From Paludibacteraceae bacterium (lineage in GTDB: Bacteria > Bacteroidota > Bacteroidia > Bacteroidales > Paludibacteraceae): a DNA stretch of 11,436 nt. The stretch lies in contig CANFFA010000039.1 in NCBI GenBank assembly GCA_947445425.1, positions 1-11,436 of the forward strand. The letters are read 5' to 3'. The position numbers and the translations under genes were made by a program. Shown in pieces: positions 1 through 5,811 of this stretch (its first letter is position 1; the number at the start of each line of letters is the position of its first letter). The notes under the pieces were generated by a model, which had not been told where the DNA came from, ran no database searches, and saw nothing but the letters and a program-made list of their open reading frames with translations.

Positions 1-221
1 CACTTGTTAAACCGAAACTTATCTTTAACAAAAAATGCACAGTATCTTTTCTCATCAATAAAATTCTCTTCTATCATTCTATCAATCACCTTGTCTTTTT
101 CAGAATCAGTCGCTCCCCATGCATTTAACTTAGTTTCAACTTCCGAAATGCAATGTTCGCAAAGTGAACAGTAGGAAGCAGCTTTATAAATTAACTCTTC
201 CAAAGTATAATCTTTTTTCAT
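1..221 (-). CDS. recX: Regulatory protein RecX, N-terminal part (truncated by window edge)
   Basis: Reading the minus strand from the ATG at 221-219 gives about 73 codons without a stop, running off the left edge. The translation starts MKKDYTLEELIYKAASYCS and continues with a CxxC-like segment (CEHC), then a stretch reading EVETKLNAWG and, near the edge, FIDEKRYCAFFVKDKFRFNK. Helical three-residue-repeat domains with the pattern A..YCS..E.C..EV..KL..WG followed by FIDE.RYA..FV.DKFRFNKWG are typical of Bacteroidetes RecX, which binds RecA filaments and modulates RecA recombinase and coprotease activity in the cytoplasm. Family members are usually about 150-160 residues, so roughly half is missing here because of the window, not a mutation. 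It is transcribed divergently from the sigma factor gene, with 117 bases between the two starts. Identification rests on recalled family motifs. Confidence 0.85.
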   Translation of the reverse strand, partial: MKKDYTLEELIYKAASYCSLCEHCISEVETKLNAWGATDSEKDKVIDRMIEENFIDEKRYCAFFVKDKFRFNK

Positions 222-260
222 CTACAATTTATTTAATATGGAAATTTGCCGATCTTAGGT

Positions 261-292
261 TTGCAAAAGGTATGCTTATTCTATATATTTGT
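261..292 (+). promoter_or_regulatory. Bacteroidetes-type promoter of the sigma factor operon
   Basis: TTTG at 261-264 is followed after 20 bases by TATATTTG at 285-292, which fits the Bacteroides primary-sigma consensus TTTG, 19-21 bases, TAnnTTTG. Transcription would start near 299 and leave a leader of about 40 bases before the ATG at 339. That this drives the sigma-anti-sigma cluster is inferred from position. Confidence 0.6.
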
Positions 293-338
293 ATCCAGTT
301 AGCACTAGTATTAGAGTCTAACTTCCTAAATTTAATTT

Positions 339-890
339 ATGACTGCTTCTGAAACGGAACTACAACTTCAATTAAAAGACTCGCACAAACGTGCTGGTGC
401 ATTTTCCGCACTGGTGCGCTTGTATCAGGAGCGTTTGTATTGGCACATTCGCAAGATGGTATTATCACACGAAGATGCAAATGACGTCCTTCAAAACACC
501 TTTATGAAAGGATGGAATGGCTTGGATAATTTCAGAGGGGATGCACAATTCTCCACCTGGTTATATCGTATTGCAACAAATGAAACCCTTAGCTTTCTAT
601 CCAACAAACGGTTACGCAACCTACAATCTTTAGGCAGTATTGAAGACAACTTATTGCACAATCTGCAATCAGACAGTCATTTCATTGGTAATGAAGCACA
701 ATTAAAACTACAAAAAGCAATTCTCACCCTACCCGAAAAGCAAAGGCTAGTGTTTAATATGAAGTACTTTGAAGAGATCACCTACGACCAGATGTCCGAA
801 ATTCTTGAAACCTCTTCTGGTGCACTAAAAGCTTCCTATCATCATGCGGTAAAAAAAATCGAGAAATACTTCAATGAAGAGCTTGACTAA
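339..890 (+). CDS. ECF-type RNA polymerase sigma factor (sigma-70 family)
   Basis: This is a 183-residue protein with the two conserved domains of an extracytoplasmic-function sigma factor. Region 2 covers about residues 20-93: a helix with RLYWHIRKMVLSHEDANDVLQ, then FRGDAQFSTWLYRIATNE, the core-binding and -10 recognition segment. Region 4 covers about residues 125-178: LPEKQRLVFNMKYFEEITY followed by a helix-turn-helix ending SSGALKASYHHAVKKIEKYF, which contacts the -35 element. No region 1.1 or 3 is present, as expected for ECF factors. The ATG at 339 is the first in frame, because an in-frame TAA sits at 333-335. It is followed 58 bases later by a small one-TM protein and then by an exported helical protein, the usual arrangement for a sigma factor held by a membrane anti-sigma. 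The closest resemblance I recall is to Bacteroides ECF factors containing SHDDANDLLQNTF and STWLYRIA. The target regulon cannot be read from this window. Confidence 0.93.
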   Translation: MTASETELQLQLKDSHKRAGAFSALVRLYQERLYWHIRKMVLSHEDANDVLQNTFMKGWNGLDNFRGDAQFSTWLYRIATNETLSFLSNKRLRNLQSLGSIEDNLLHNLQSDSHFIGNEAQLKLQKAILTLPEKQRLVFNMKYFEEITYDQMSEILETSSGALKASYHHAVKKIEKYFNEELD

Positions 891-948
891 GATTAAGAAA
901 CTTATCAAAGCACATTAAACCATTTTGAATTCAAATCGTCTAAAAGCC

Positions 949-1260
949 ATGGAACCAAATAAAACATTAGAACAAATAGGAACTGAACTACCTTTTAAAG
1001 TTCCTGAAAATTATTTTGATCAGTTTGCGTCTCAATTCGAAGAAACGATTGCTGCAAAAAAGCCAAGGCACATCACTTTACGAAAAAAATGGATGTCCAT
1101 TGCAGCCATGTTTATTGGTATCTTGGTACTTGGACAATTGCTCTACAAACTATATGACAAACAGACAGTAAACAAACAGGACAACTACGAAGCTTACGTG
1201 CTCATGCAGGTAGACGAAGCCTCTCTTGTAGATTGTTATGTTAATAATTCGAGTAAATAA
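949..1260 (+). CDS. Small single-TM protein, putative anti-sigma factor
   Basis: This is a 103-residue protein starting at the ATG at 949; an in-frame TTG at 925 would add eight residues but is less likely. The N-terminal cytoplasmic part carries LPFKVPENYFDQF (about residues 14-26), a signature I associate with small Bacteroidetes proteins encoded directly downstream of ECF sigma genes. A basic stretch (RKK, 45-47) precedes one hydrophobic segment (about 48-66), so the N-terminus should be cytoplasmic and the C-terminal 37 residues periplasmic. The tail (VDEASLVDCYVNN) matches the short acidic/aromatic ends of such proteins, so the gene looks complete. I see no zinc-binding HxxxCxxC anti-sigma motif, so the anti-sigma role comes from context and topology only. 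It is probably co-transcribed with the sigma gene. Confidence 0.75.
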   Translation: MEPNKTLEQIGTELPFKVPENYFDQFASQFEETIAAKKPRHITLRKKWMSIAAMFIGILVLGQLLYKLYDKQTVNKQDNYEAYVLMQVDEASLVDCYVNNSSK

Positions 1261-1354
1261 CAAACCTGTAAAATGAGCACGAATGATAATATTCACCAAA
1301 GGACATGAAAATAAACAACTTATACACATCACAACAACAACATTACAGTCCAAT

Positions 1355-1390
1355 CATTGGCACATTGGCATATTATTTAATTAGCACATT
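1355..1390 (+). repeat. GCACATT-type leader motif before the Spy/CpxP-like gene
   Basis: This stretch begins CATTGG, contains GCACATT at 1360-1366 and ends TTAATTAGCACATT (1377-1390), six bases before the ATG at 1397. The last 14 bases are identical to 9518-9531 before the barrel gene, and the CATTGG start is shared as well. The function is unknown. Confidence 0.5.
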
Positions 1391-1396
1391 ATTTAC

Positions 1397-1861
1397 ATGA
1401 AAACAATTAAAAATCTATTTATCCTTCTATTTATCCTTTCAATAAATTATAGTTGGGCAACAGAACACATTCCGTATGCAAAAATAGAGCAAATGCATGC
1501 CCGAAAATGGAGGTATTTGATTGAACAAGCAAAACTGCAGCAAAAAGAGGGAGATCTTATTCAAGCATTTTTTAATGAATACGAAAAAGCGATCTGGGAA
1601 TTGCATGAACAAAAAGGGTCATTTTTTAGCAATATAAAACAAGCGAATACTGCAGAGATTAACTATACTCAATTGAATGACCAATATATTGAGATACAGT
1701 TGAAAGAGGCAAAGCTACTTAAGACTTATCACACACAATTAAAGAAAAATTTAAAACCAGAAACACTCTTTAATTACTACCAAGCTGAACGGGAATTCAA
1801 AAAGCAACTATTGCATGGCATGCGGGGAGATAAGAGACCAAATGCTTGTCCACAAAAATAA
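1397..1861 (+). CDS. Exported helical protein, Spy/CpxP-like sensor of the ECF module
   Basis: This 154-residue protein has an N-terminal signal peptide (MKTIKNLFILLFILSINYSWA, probable cleavage after residue 21). The mature part is almost entirely helical and charged. It carries KIEQMHARKWRYLIEQAKL, then FFNEYEKAIWELHEQKG, and ends LFNYYQAEREFKKQLLHGMRG. This pattern (a helix with KI..K..FLTE.L.L...EA..FWP.YNEYE.....L, then a late Y.AEREF...LL..LRG) is that of small periplasmic Bacteroidetes proteins related to Spy/CpxP or described as sensors of ECF sigma factors. Position 136 bases after the putative anti-sigma gene supports an envelope-stress feedback or sensor role, which is inference. 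No metal-binding His/Cys cluster is evident. Confidence 0.72.
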   Translation: MKTIKNLFILLFILSINYSWATEHIPYAKIEQMHARKWRYLIEQAKLQQKEGDLIQAFFNEYEKAIWELHEQKGSFFSNIKQANTAEINYTQLNDQYIEIQLKEAKLLKTYHTQLKKNLKPETLFNYYQAEREFKKQLLHGMRGDKRPNACPQK

Positions 1862-1895
1862 AAATGAATTCTTTTCTAATTTTTGCAAGAAATCG

Positions 1896-1926
1896 TTTGG
1901 AAAGAAATAAAAATAAACTATCTTTG
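1896..1926 (+). promoter_or_regulatory. Bacteroidetes-type promoter of tRNA-Cys
   Basis: TTTG at 1896-1899 and TATCTTTG at 1919-1926 are separated by 19 bases, an exact fit to TTTG-N19-TAnnTTTG. Predicted initiation is near 1933, about nine bases upstream of the mature tRNA 5' end. The TATCTTTGCA block is identical to that in the promoter before the Nudix gene. Confidence 0.7.
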
Positions 1927-1941
1927 CAGTCCCAAAAACAA

Positions 1942-2012
1942 GGTTCGTTAGCCAAGTGGTTAGGCACCGGTCTGCAAAACCGTTTACGGCGGTTCGAATC
2001 CGCCACGAACCT
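1942..2012 (+). tRNA. tRNA-Cys (anticodon GCA)
   Basis: The cloverleaf folds by eye. The acceptor stem is GGTTCGT (1942-1948) with ACGAACC (2005-2011), and the discriminator base is T at 2012, as is characteristic of tRNA-Cys. The D stem pairs GCC (1951-1953) with GGC (1963-1965). The anticodon loop CTGCAAA (1972-1978) holds GCA at 1974-1976. The T arm is GGCGG-TTCGAAT-CCGCC (1988-2004). The first anticodon-stem pair (27-43) is a C-U mismatch; E. coli tRNA-Cys has G-U there. No CCA is encoded after the discriminator, so the 3' end would be added by CCA-transferase. It has its own promoter and a terminator directly downstream. Confidence 0.96.
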
Positions 2013-2014
2013 CA

Positions 2015-2062
2015 AAAACACCTCTTAATAAGCTTTTAAATAGGCTATTTAAGAGGTGTTTT
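2015..2062 (+). terminator. Rho-independent-type terminator after tRNA-Cys
   Basis: A perfect 14-base inverted repeat (AAAACACCTCTTAA at 2015-2028 against TTAAGAGGTGTTTT at 2049-2062) encloses a 20-base loop. It starts two bases after the tRNA. The U-rich end of the right arm and the A-rich left arm would let it act in both directions, though the loop is longer than in most terminators. Confidence 0.7.
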
Positions 2063-2132
2063 CAATTTCATTCCATTCATTTCTCTCTCCTCTTAGAATT
2101 ACTCCAAGCCATAAATAAATAGCTTCAACACT

Positions 2133-2268
2133 GTTTTTGGAACGCAAAAGACACAAAAAACACAAATTATCGCAAATCAGCTACTTGAATAAGCATTTAT
2201 TTTAACGAATTAATTCGTTATTTTTTGTGTTCATTTGTGCTTTTTGTGTCTTTTGCGTTCATAAAAAC
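2133..2268. repeat. Long inverted repeat (MITE-like) between tRNA-Cys and aroE
   Basis: The left arm 2140-2167 (begins GAACGCAAAAGACAC) and right arm 2233-2260 (ends GTCTTTTGCGTTC) are reverse complements over 28 bases with one mismatch. After a one-base slip the pairing continues through GTTTTT (2133-2138) and AAAAAC (2263-2268). The 65-base interior contains a perfect 18-base palindrome at 2203-2220 centred on GAATTAATTC. There is no coding potential. It lies just past the 3' end of aroE and could end aroE transcripts, or be a non-autonomous mobile repeat. Confidence 0.75.
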
Positions 2269-2282
2269 TCGAGGTCTATAGT

Positions 2283-3020
2283 TTACTCCCTCCAAATATC
2301 CCAAGCAGCCTCAGCCTGACCCACTAGCATCGCTTCTCCATTGATACCCTTCGCCCCCATCTCCCAAGCTTTCTTCAAAAACAAAGTTTCGGCTGGATTA
2401 TAAACTGCATCAAAAACAAGATGTTTATTCGTCAAAAACTGATACGGGATATTCGGACACTCATCAACCTTCGGAAAGGTTCCAACTGGAGAGGCATTTA
2501 CAATAACCAAAACATCGGCCATTATTTCAGCATTCAGCATTTCATAGCTTAACACATTAGACTTTGCTGTGCGTGAAACAAAAATTGTCTCCAAACCTAA
2601 CTTTTGTAGTGTGAAATCAATGGCTTTAGATGCTCCACCCGTTCCTAGTATTAACGCTTTTGTATGATACGACTGCAACAAAGGCTGGATGGATTCCTGA
2701 AAACCGATTGCATCCGAATTATAGCCTTTGAGCTTCAACTTACCCTCAGATCGTATAAATTTAACCACATTAACAGCCCCAATTTTAGCAGCAGTTTCGT
2801 CTACCTCATCCAGATATTTAAATATCTGCTCTTTATAAGGAATCGTCACATTAACACCACACAGCGCTGCATTATCCTTTAATGCCTCAAATTCCTCAAT
2901 TCTCGACAATGGATACAAATCATATTGAGCATCAACTCCTTCACGGTCAAACTTCTCCGTAAAATAACGCTTTGAAAAAGAGTGTCCCAATGGAAAACCT
3001 ATTAAACCAAACTGCTTCAT
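2283..3020 (-). CDS. aroE: Shikimate dehydrogenase
   Basis: This cytoplasmic NADPH-dependent enzyme reduces 3-dehydroshikimate to shikimate, the fourth step of the chorismate pathway. The 245-residue protein begins at the ATG at 3020-3018; an upstream in-frame TTG at 3029 is unlikely to be the start. Shikimate-binding residues are in place: S14 and S16 in GFPLGHSFSK, the catalytic K63 in NVTIPYK, N84 in GAVNVV and D103 in GYNSDAIGF. The NADP-binding Rossmann turn is GTGGASKA (126-133), followed by the SRT phosphate clamp (149-151). NASPVGTFP and a C-terminal GINGEAMLVGQAEAAW complete the family signature. It is slightly shorter than the roughly 270 residues of E. coli AroE, as is usual in Bacteroidetes. 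It stands alone on the minus strand, separated from the upstream DedA gene by a repeat element, and I see no clear consensus promoter. Confidence 0.96.
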   Translation of the reverse strand: MKQFGLIGFPLGHSFSKRYFTEKFDREGVDAQYDLYPLSRIEEFEALKDNAALCGVNVTIPYKEQIFKYLDEVDETAAKIGAVNVVKFIRSEGKLKLKGYNSDAIGFQESIQPLLQSYHTKALILGTGGASKAIDFTLQKLGLETIFVSRTAKSNVLSYEMLNAEIMADVLVIVNASPVGTFPKVDECPNIPYQFLTNKHLVFDAVYNPAETLFLKKAWEMGAKGINGEAMLVGQAEAAWDIWRE

Positions 3021-3065
3021 CTTCAACAAAAATTATAATTTCAAACACAAATTATTACTTCATTA

Positions 3066-3307
3066 TCAATGTCGTTTAGTTAAGCCTGAAGGGCTTAAAG
3101 GTGAATAGCCATGGGTGAAACCTATGGACATGCATGTCGTAAATGACCAACCCTGAAAGGGTTGAACGTAACACGCCAATGACATTCAACCCTTTCAGGG
3201 TTGTAGTATCTTCTCACTATTCACCACGAGTTGTACTCGTGGCTATTCACCTTCAAGCCCTTTGGGCTTTTTAAGAAAAGCACTTAACTTTAACTAGACG
3301 AAATTGA
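3066..3307. repeat. Mirrored nested-hairpin element (MITE/REP-like) between aroE and the DedA gene
   Basis: This fills most of the gene-free stretch 3021-3343. The outer ends 3066-3083 and 3290-3307 are inverted repeats matching at 16 of 18 positions. Inside, 3091-3110 and 3241-3260 are inverted repeats matching at 19 of 20. Hairpins appear in mirror order: AAGCC/GGCTT (3082-3096), CCATGGGT-GAA-ACCTATGG (3109-3127), CAACCCT-GAA-AGGGTTG (3148-3164), its inverted copy CAACCCT-TTC-AGGGTTG (3187-3203), CCACGAGT-TGT-ACTCGTGG (3224-3242) and AAGCCC-TTT-GGGCTT (3255-3269). A 12-base palindrome (GACATGCATGTC) sits at 3127-3138. There is no ORF. Such structures suggest a non-autonomous mobile repeat or RAYT-associated REP cluster; no transposase is present here. 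Confidence 0.8.
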
Positions 3308-3343
3308 ATCATATACTGCGAAAACTAGTACCTACTAAATCCC

Positions 3344-4063
3344 TTAGGACTTCTTTTTCCTCATTTTATAAACCAATGCACCCAACAATACAAAACCAAT
3401 TGCCACAAAGACATATGAAATCTCATGACTGTATTGATTGATCATTGCTTGATTATCGTGCGCATAATAGCCCATAAGTGCTAAAATACAATTCCAAAGA
3501 CCGGCACCCAAAGTGGTATAAAGCAAGAAACTGAAATAATTCATTTTAGCCAATCCCGCTGGAATAGAGATAAGATGACGCACTACTGGAATTAATCTAC
3601 CAATAAAAGTAGACGTTTTACCATGATCATTAAAGAACTTTTCACTTTTTCTTATTTTTTCACTACTCAACATCAAAATTCGTCCTGCCTTACTATCAGC
3701 AAATTTATAAATGACAATGCGCCCCAACCAAAGTGACATAAAATAATTGAAAGAGGCACCAATGAGTGCACCTATAGTTCCAAAAACGATAATTAAAAAA
3801 ATTGTCATTTCACTACCTGGATTCATGGCAACATAAACAGCTGGAGGAATTACCATCTCTGAAGGAACCGGCAAAATTGAACTTTCACAAGCCATCAAAA
3901 ACGTAATGGTGAAATAATTCATATTCTCCTTATACCAATGCTCCACATGTTGAATCATTGACAAAGAGGGCTCTGCTGGAACAACAGCAACAGTGGAAGC
4001 TTGAGCTTGAAAAACAAGAACCGTAAAAAACAAAGTCAGAATGAAAAATAATCTCTTAGCCAT
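3344..4063 (-). CDS. DedA-family integral membrane protein
   Basis: This is a 239-residue polytopic inner-membrane protein of the DedA (SNARE-associated/VTT) superfamily. Members are proposed to move undecaprenyl phosphate or phospholipids across the membrane, and affect envelope integrity and membrane potential. Visible signatures are ESSILPVPSEMVIPPA (about 60-75) with the conserved acidic residues and proline pair of the re-entrant loop, GALIGASFNYFMSLWLGR (about 99-116), and FIGRLIPVVRHLISIPAGLAKM (about 153-174) carrying the essential arginines. TLGAGLWN follows, then a last TM segment ending in KMRKKKS. The first about 22 residues look like a cleavable signal peptide (hydrophobic core ending AQA), placed before the usual DedA core. 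The gene starts 76 bases after the TPR gene's stop on the same strand and may be co-transcribed with it. The specific lipid substrate is not readable. Confidence 0.9.
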   Translation of the reverse strand: MAKRLFFILTLFFTVLVFQAQASTVAVVPAEPSLSMIQHVEHWYKENMNYFTITFLMACESSILPVPSEMVIPPAVYVAMNPGSEMTIFLIIVFGTIGALIGASFNYFMSLWLGRIVIYKFADSKAGRILMLSSEKIRKSEKFFNDHGKTSTFIGRLIPVVRHLISIPAGLAKMNYFSFLLYTTLGAGLWNCILALMGYYAHDNQAMINQYSHEISYVFVAIGFVLLGALVYKMRKKKS

Positions 4064-4105
4064 GTAAATCTATTAAGTTAATATACTATGAATGAATCAA
4101 CAAAT

Positions 4106-4140
4106 AATTATGAATTATAAATTGTGAATTATGAATTATC
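4106..4140. repeat. Heptanucleotide tandem repeat (5 units)
   Basis: Five consecutive seven-base units read AATTATG, AATTATA, AATTGTG, AATTATG, AATTATC on the plus strand. The last base belongs to the stop codon of the minus-strand TPR gene, so the repeat starts exactly where that gene ends and fills about half of the spacer before the DedA gene. Confidence 0.75.
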
Positions 4141-5522
4141 TACAAACTTCCAGCCAGCAAAGTATCAATGGCATCTGGGCACAATTCGAGAAATAGCGCA
4201 GCAGCCTCCTCGTTTTCAGAAACTGCTTTTTGCAAATAAGGTACTGCCTCCTCAATTTTACCATATTTAAAATACGCTACCGCAATAAACAAATTGATAT
4301 ACTCTAAAGTTGAGTCCAACTGAATACCCAATAAATAGAACTTCAAAGCCTCTTCATATAGATCTTTCTCCAAATAGATATTGGCAATCGCCATCAACGT
4401 ATCCGGTTGATCACTATCCAAGGTGATGGATCTCAAATAACACAGAAGGGCATCATCTACCTGATCCAAACCAATATACGTTTCTGCCAAATAAACCCAT
4501 GCATCTGGAGCAGAATCATCTATCGCAAGAGCCTTCGAAATAAAATCTTTACTTTCAACATACCTTTCCAGCTCTAACAGACAAATCCCAATACCTGTAT
4601 AGGCATCAAAATTATTCGGCAAAACTTCCAACGAATTTTGATAATATACAATCGCCTCATTGTAGTTTTCCATTTTCTCATAACACTCTGCAATAAAAAG
4701 GGCAGTTTCCCCTTTATTGGAGGTCATTTCACTATATTCCAAATAACATTCAATGGCTTTCTCGAATTGGTCCAACTGAAACAAAACATGAGCTTTTTGG
4801 AGGCAAGTTAAAGAATCATTTTCATCAATGGTCAATGCAAACTCATAGGCTTCCAAAGCTTTACTGAAATCTTGCAATGCAAAATACAATTGTCCTAAAT
4901 TAAACCAAGCACCTTCAATATAAGGATCGACATCAATAATTCTATTATAAACGATTATTGACTTTTCGTACAGTTCACACTGCTCATAACAAAAAGCCAA
5001 TTCAAAAAGCAACTCAATATTTTGATCATAAATCTCATCCCCTTTCTCTAATAGTATTATCGCCTCATCAAATAAGCCCAATGCTAAATATATAAATGCA
5101 ATGTCAAGAAATACATTGTCTAAATCTTCTGCTTCTTCCTTGAGTATCTGAGCAATGAGTGATTTAGCCTCTGGGAAACGATCCATTCTTAGAAAGGCCT
5201 CTATCTTCAAAAGTAAAACATCATAATCACTACCCTCAGAGAGTTTATCTAACATTTTAATCGCTTTTTGCGTATCGCCAGTAGCCATTAAAATTTTTGC
5301 CCGTTTAGCATTTAAGGAATTACTGTTGGGGTGCAATTGCAGACCGAGTTCAAGCACTTTGGCACAATCTTTGGTTCTCCCACGACGCAAATAATACTCT
5401 ACTATACTTTCCAACTCCTCCACATCAAAATAGCCAGCGGCCTTTCCGAGCAAAAACTGCTCATAACGCTTAACAGTATCGTTAGATTCGTCATCCATCG
5501 AGAAGGAAAATTTTCTTGCCAT
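4140..5522 (-). CDS. Tetratricopeptide repeat protein, cytoplasmic type
   Basis: This 460-residue protein is made almost wholly of TPR helical hairpins. About 11-12 repeats of 34 residues run from about residue 40 to 445, for example EGAWFNLGQLYFALQDFSKALEAYEFALTID and similar units with the W/L-G-Y-A-F-A-P pattern. There is no signal peptide or TM segment: it begins MARKFSFSMDDES, so it probably acts in the cytoplasm. It is rich in Asp and Glu. TPR arrays bind partner proteins, and nothing identifies the partner here. Proteins of this length and type are widespread in Bacteroidales and remain uncharacterised. It is the first gene of a minus-strand pair with the DedA gene. A TAnnTTTG-like box (minus-strand TATTTTTG at 5546-5539) lies upstream, but no matching TTTG at the right distance is visible. 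The stop is TAG. Confidence 0.85.
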   Translation of the reverse strand: MARKFSFSMDDESNDTVKRYEQFLLGKAAGYFDVEELESIVEYYLRRGRTKDCAKVLELGLQLHPNSNSLNAKRAKILMATGDTQKAIKMLDKLSEGSDYDVLLLKIEAFLRMDRFPEAKSLIAQILKEEAEDLDNVFLDIAFIYLALGLFDEAIILLEKGDEIYDQNIELLFELAFCYEQCELYEKSIIVYNRIIDVDPYIEGAWFNLGQLYFALQDFSKALEAYEFALTIDENDSLTCLQKAHVLFQLDQFEKAIECYLEYSEMTSNKGETALFIAECYEKMENYNEAIVYYQNSLEVLPNNFDAYTGIGICLLELERYVESKDFISKALAIDDSAPDAWVYLAETYIGLDQVDDALLCYLRSITLDSDQPDTLMAIANIYLEKDLYEEALKFYLLGIQLDSTLEYINLFIAVAYFKYGKIEEAVPYLQKAVSENEEAAALFLELCPDAIDTLLAGSL

Positions 5523-5582
5523 TTAATACATTTTTTTGCAAAAATAGCATTTTAAAAGCAATAAAAACCATAATCGAGAATG

Positions 5583-5610
5583 CATAAATCATAAATCATA
5601 AATCATAATT
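5583..5610. repeat. Heptanucleotide tandem repeat (4 units)
   Basis: Three perfect CATAAAT units are followed by a variant CATAATT. They lie in the spacer between the divergent TPR (minus) and Nudix (plus) genes. The reverse complement of CATAATT is AATTATG, the unit of the repeat at 4106-4140, so both arrays appear to belong to one repeat family in opposite orientation. The rest of the spacer (5611-5713) shows nothing recognisable. Confidence 0.7.
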
Positions 5611-5713
5611 ATTAAACAGCTCTATTATAGAAATTTAATCACAATACTAGCTTTCCGTAGAAAAGCCAAACAAATTATCAATAGCCAACGAACAGAGAAC
5701 TGAATGAACTCTA

Positions 5714-5744
5714 TTTGCCTAGTCATGAAATATTTGTATCTTTG
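5714..5744 (+). promoter_or_regulatory. Bacteroidetes-type promoter of the Nudix gene
   Basis: TTTG at 5714-5717 and TATCTTTG at 5737-5744 are spaced by 19 bases, a perfect match to the phylum consensus. The start would be near 5750, giving a leader of about 60 bases that contains two hairpins. The Nudix gene, and perhaps the TPR gene 52 bases behind it, would be served. Confidence 0.7.
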
Positions 5745-5750
5745 CAACAA

Positions 5751-5792
5751 GTAAGACTATCAACGTCTTACATCAAACGTTTTTAATCGTTT
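5751..5792 (+). promoter_or_regulatory. Two consecutive hairpins in the Nudix mRNA leader
   Basis: GTAAGAC (5751-5757) pairs with GTCTTAC (5765-5771) across a 7-base loop. Three bases later AAACG (5775-5779) pairs with CGTTT (5788-5792). The first begins at about the predicted transcription start and is followed within ten bases by five T's. They could stabilise the 5' end or act as weak attenuation. I recognise no known riboswitch. Confidence 0.35.
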
Positions 5793-5811
5793 AGACTAAA
5801 GCTTAACCTTC

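Noticed and set aside
164..352. Plus-strand open frame of 62 codons over the recX/sigma spacer
   Set aside because: It overlaps recX on the other strand and the sigma promoter and start; composition is that of AT-rich spacer.
1273..1308. Short in-frame reading frame (ATG AGC ACG...) after the anti-sigma candidate's stop
   Set aside because: Only 12 codons, no recognisable continuation of the protein, and the candidate already ends with a plausible family-like tail.
1797..2028. Open frames on both strands across the tRNA-Cys gene
   Set aside because: They overlap a well-formed tRNA and its promoter, so they are chance frames.
3141..3210. CRISPR-like repeat spacing
   Set aside because: The repeated CAACCCT/AGGGTTG blocks are inverted copies within a hairpin element, not regularly spaced direct repeats, and there are no cas genes.
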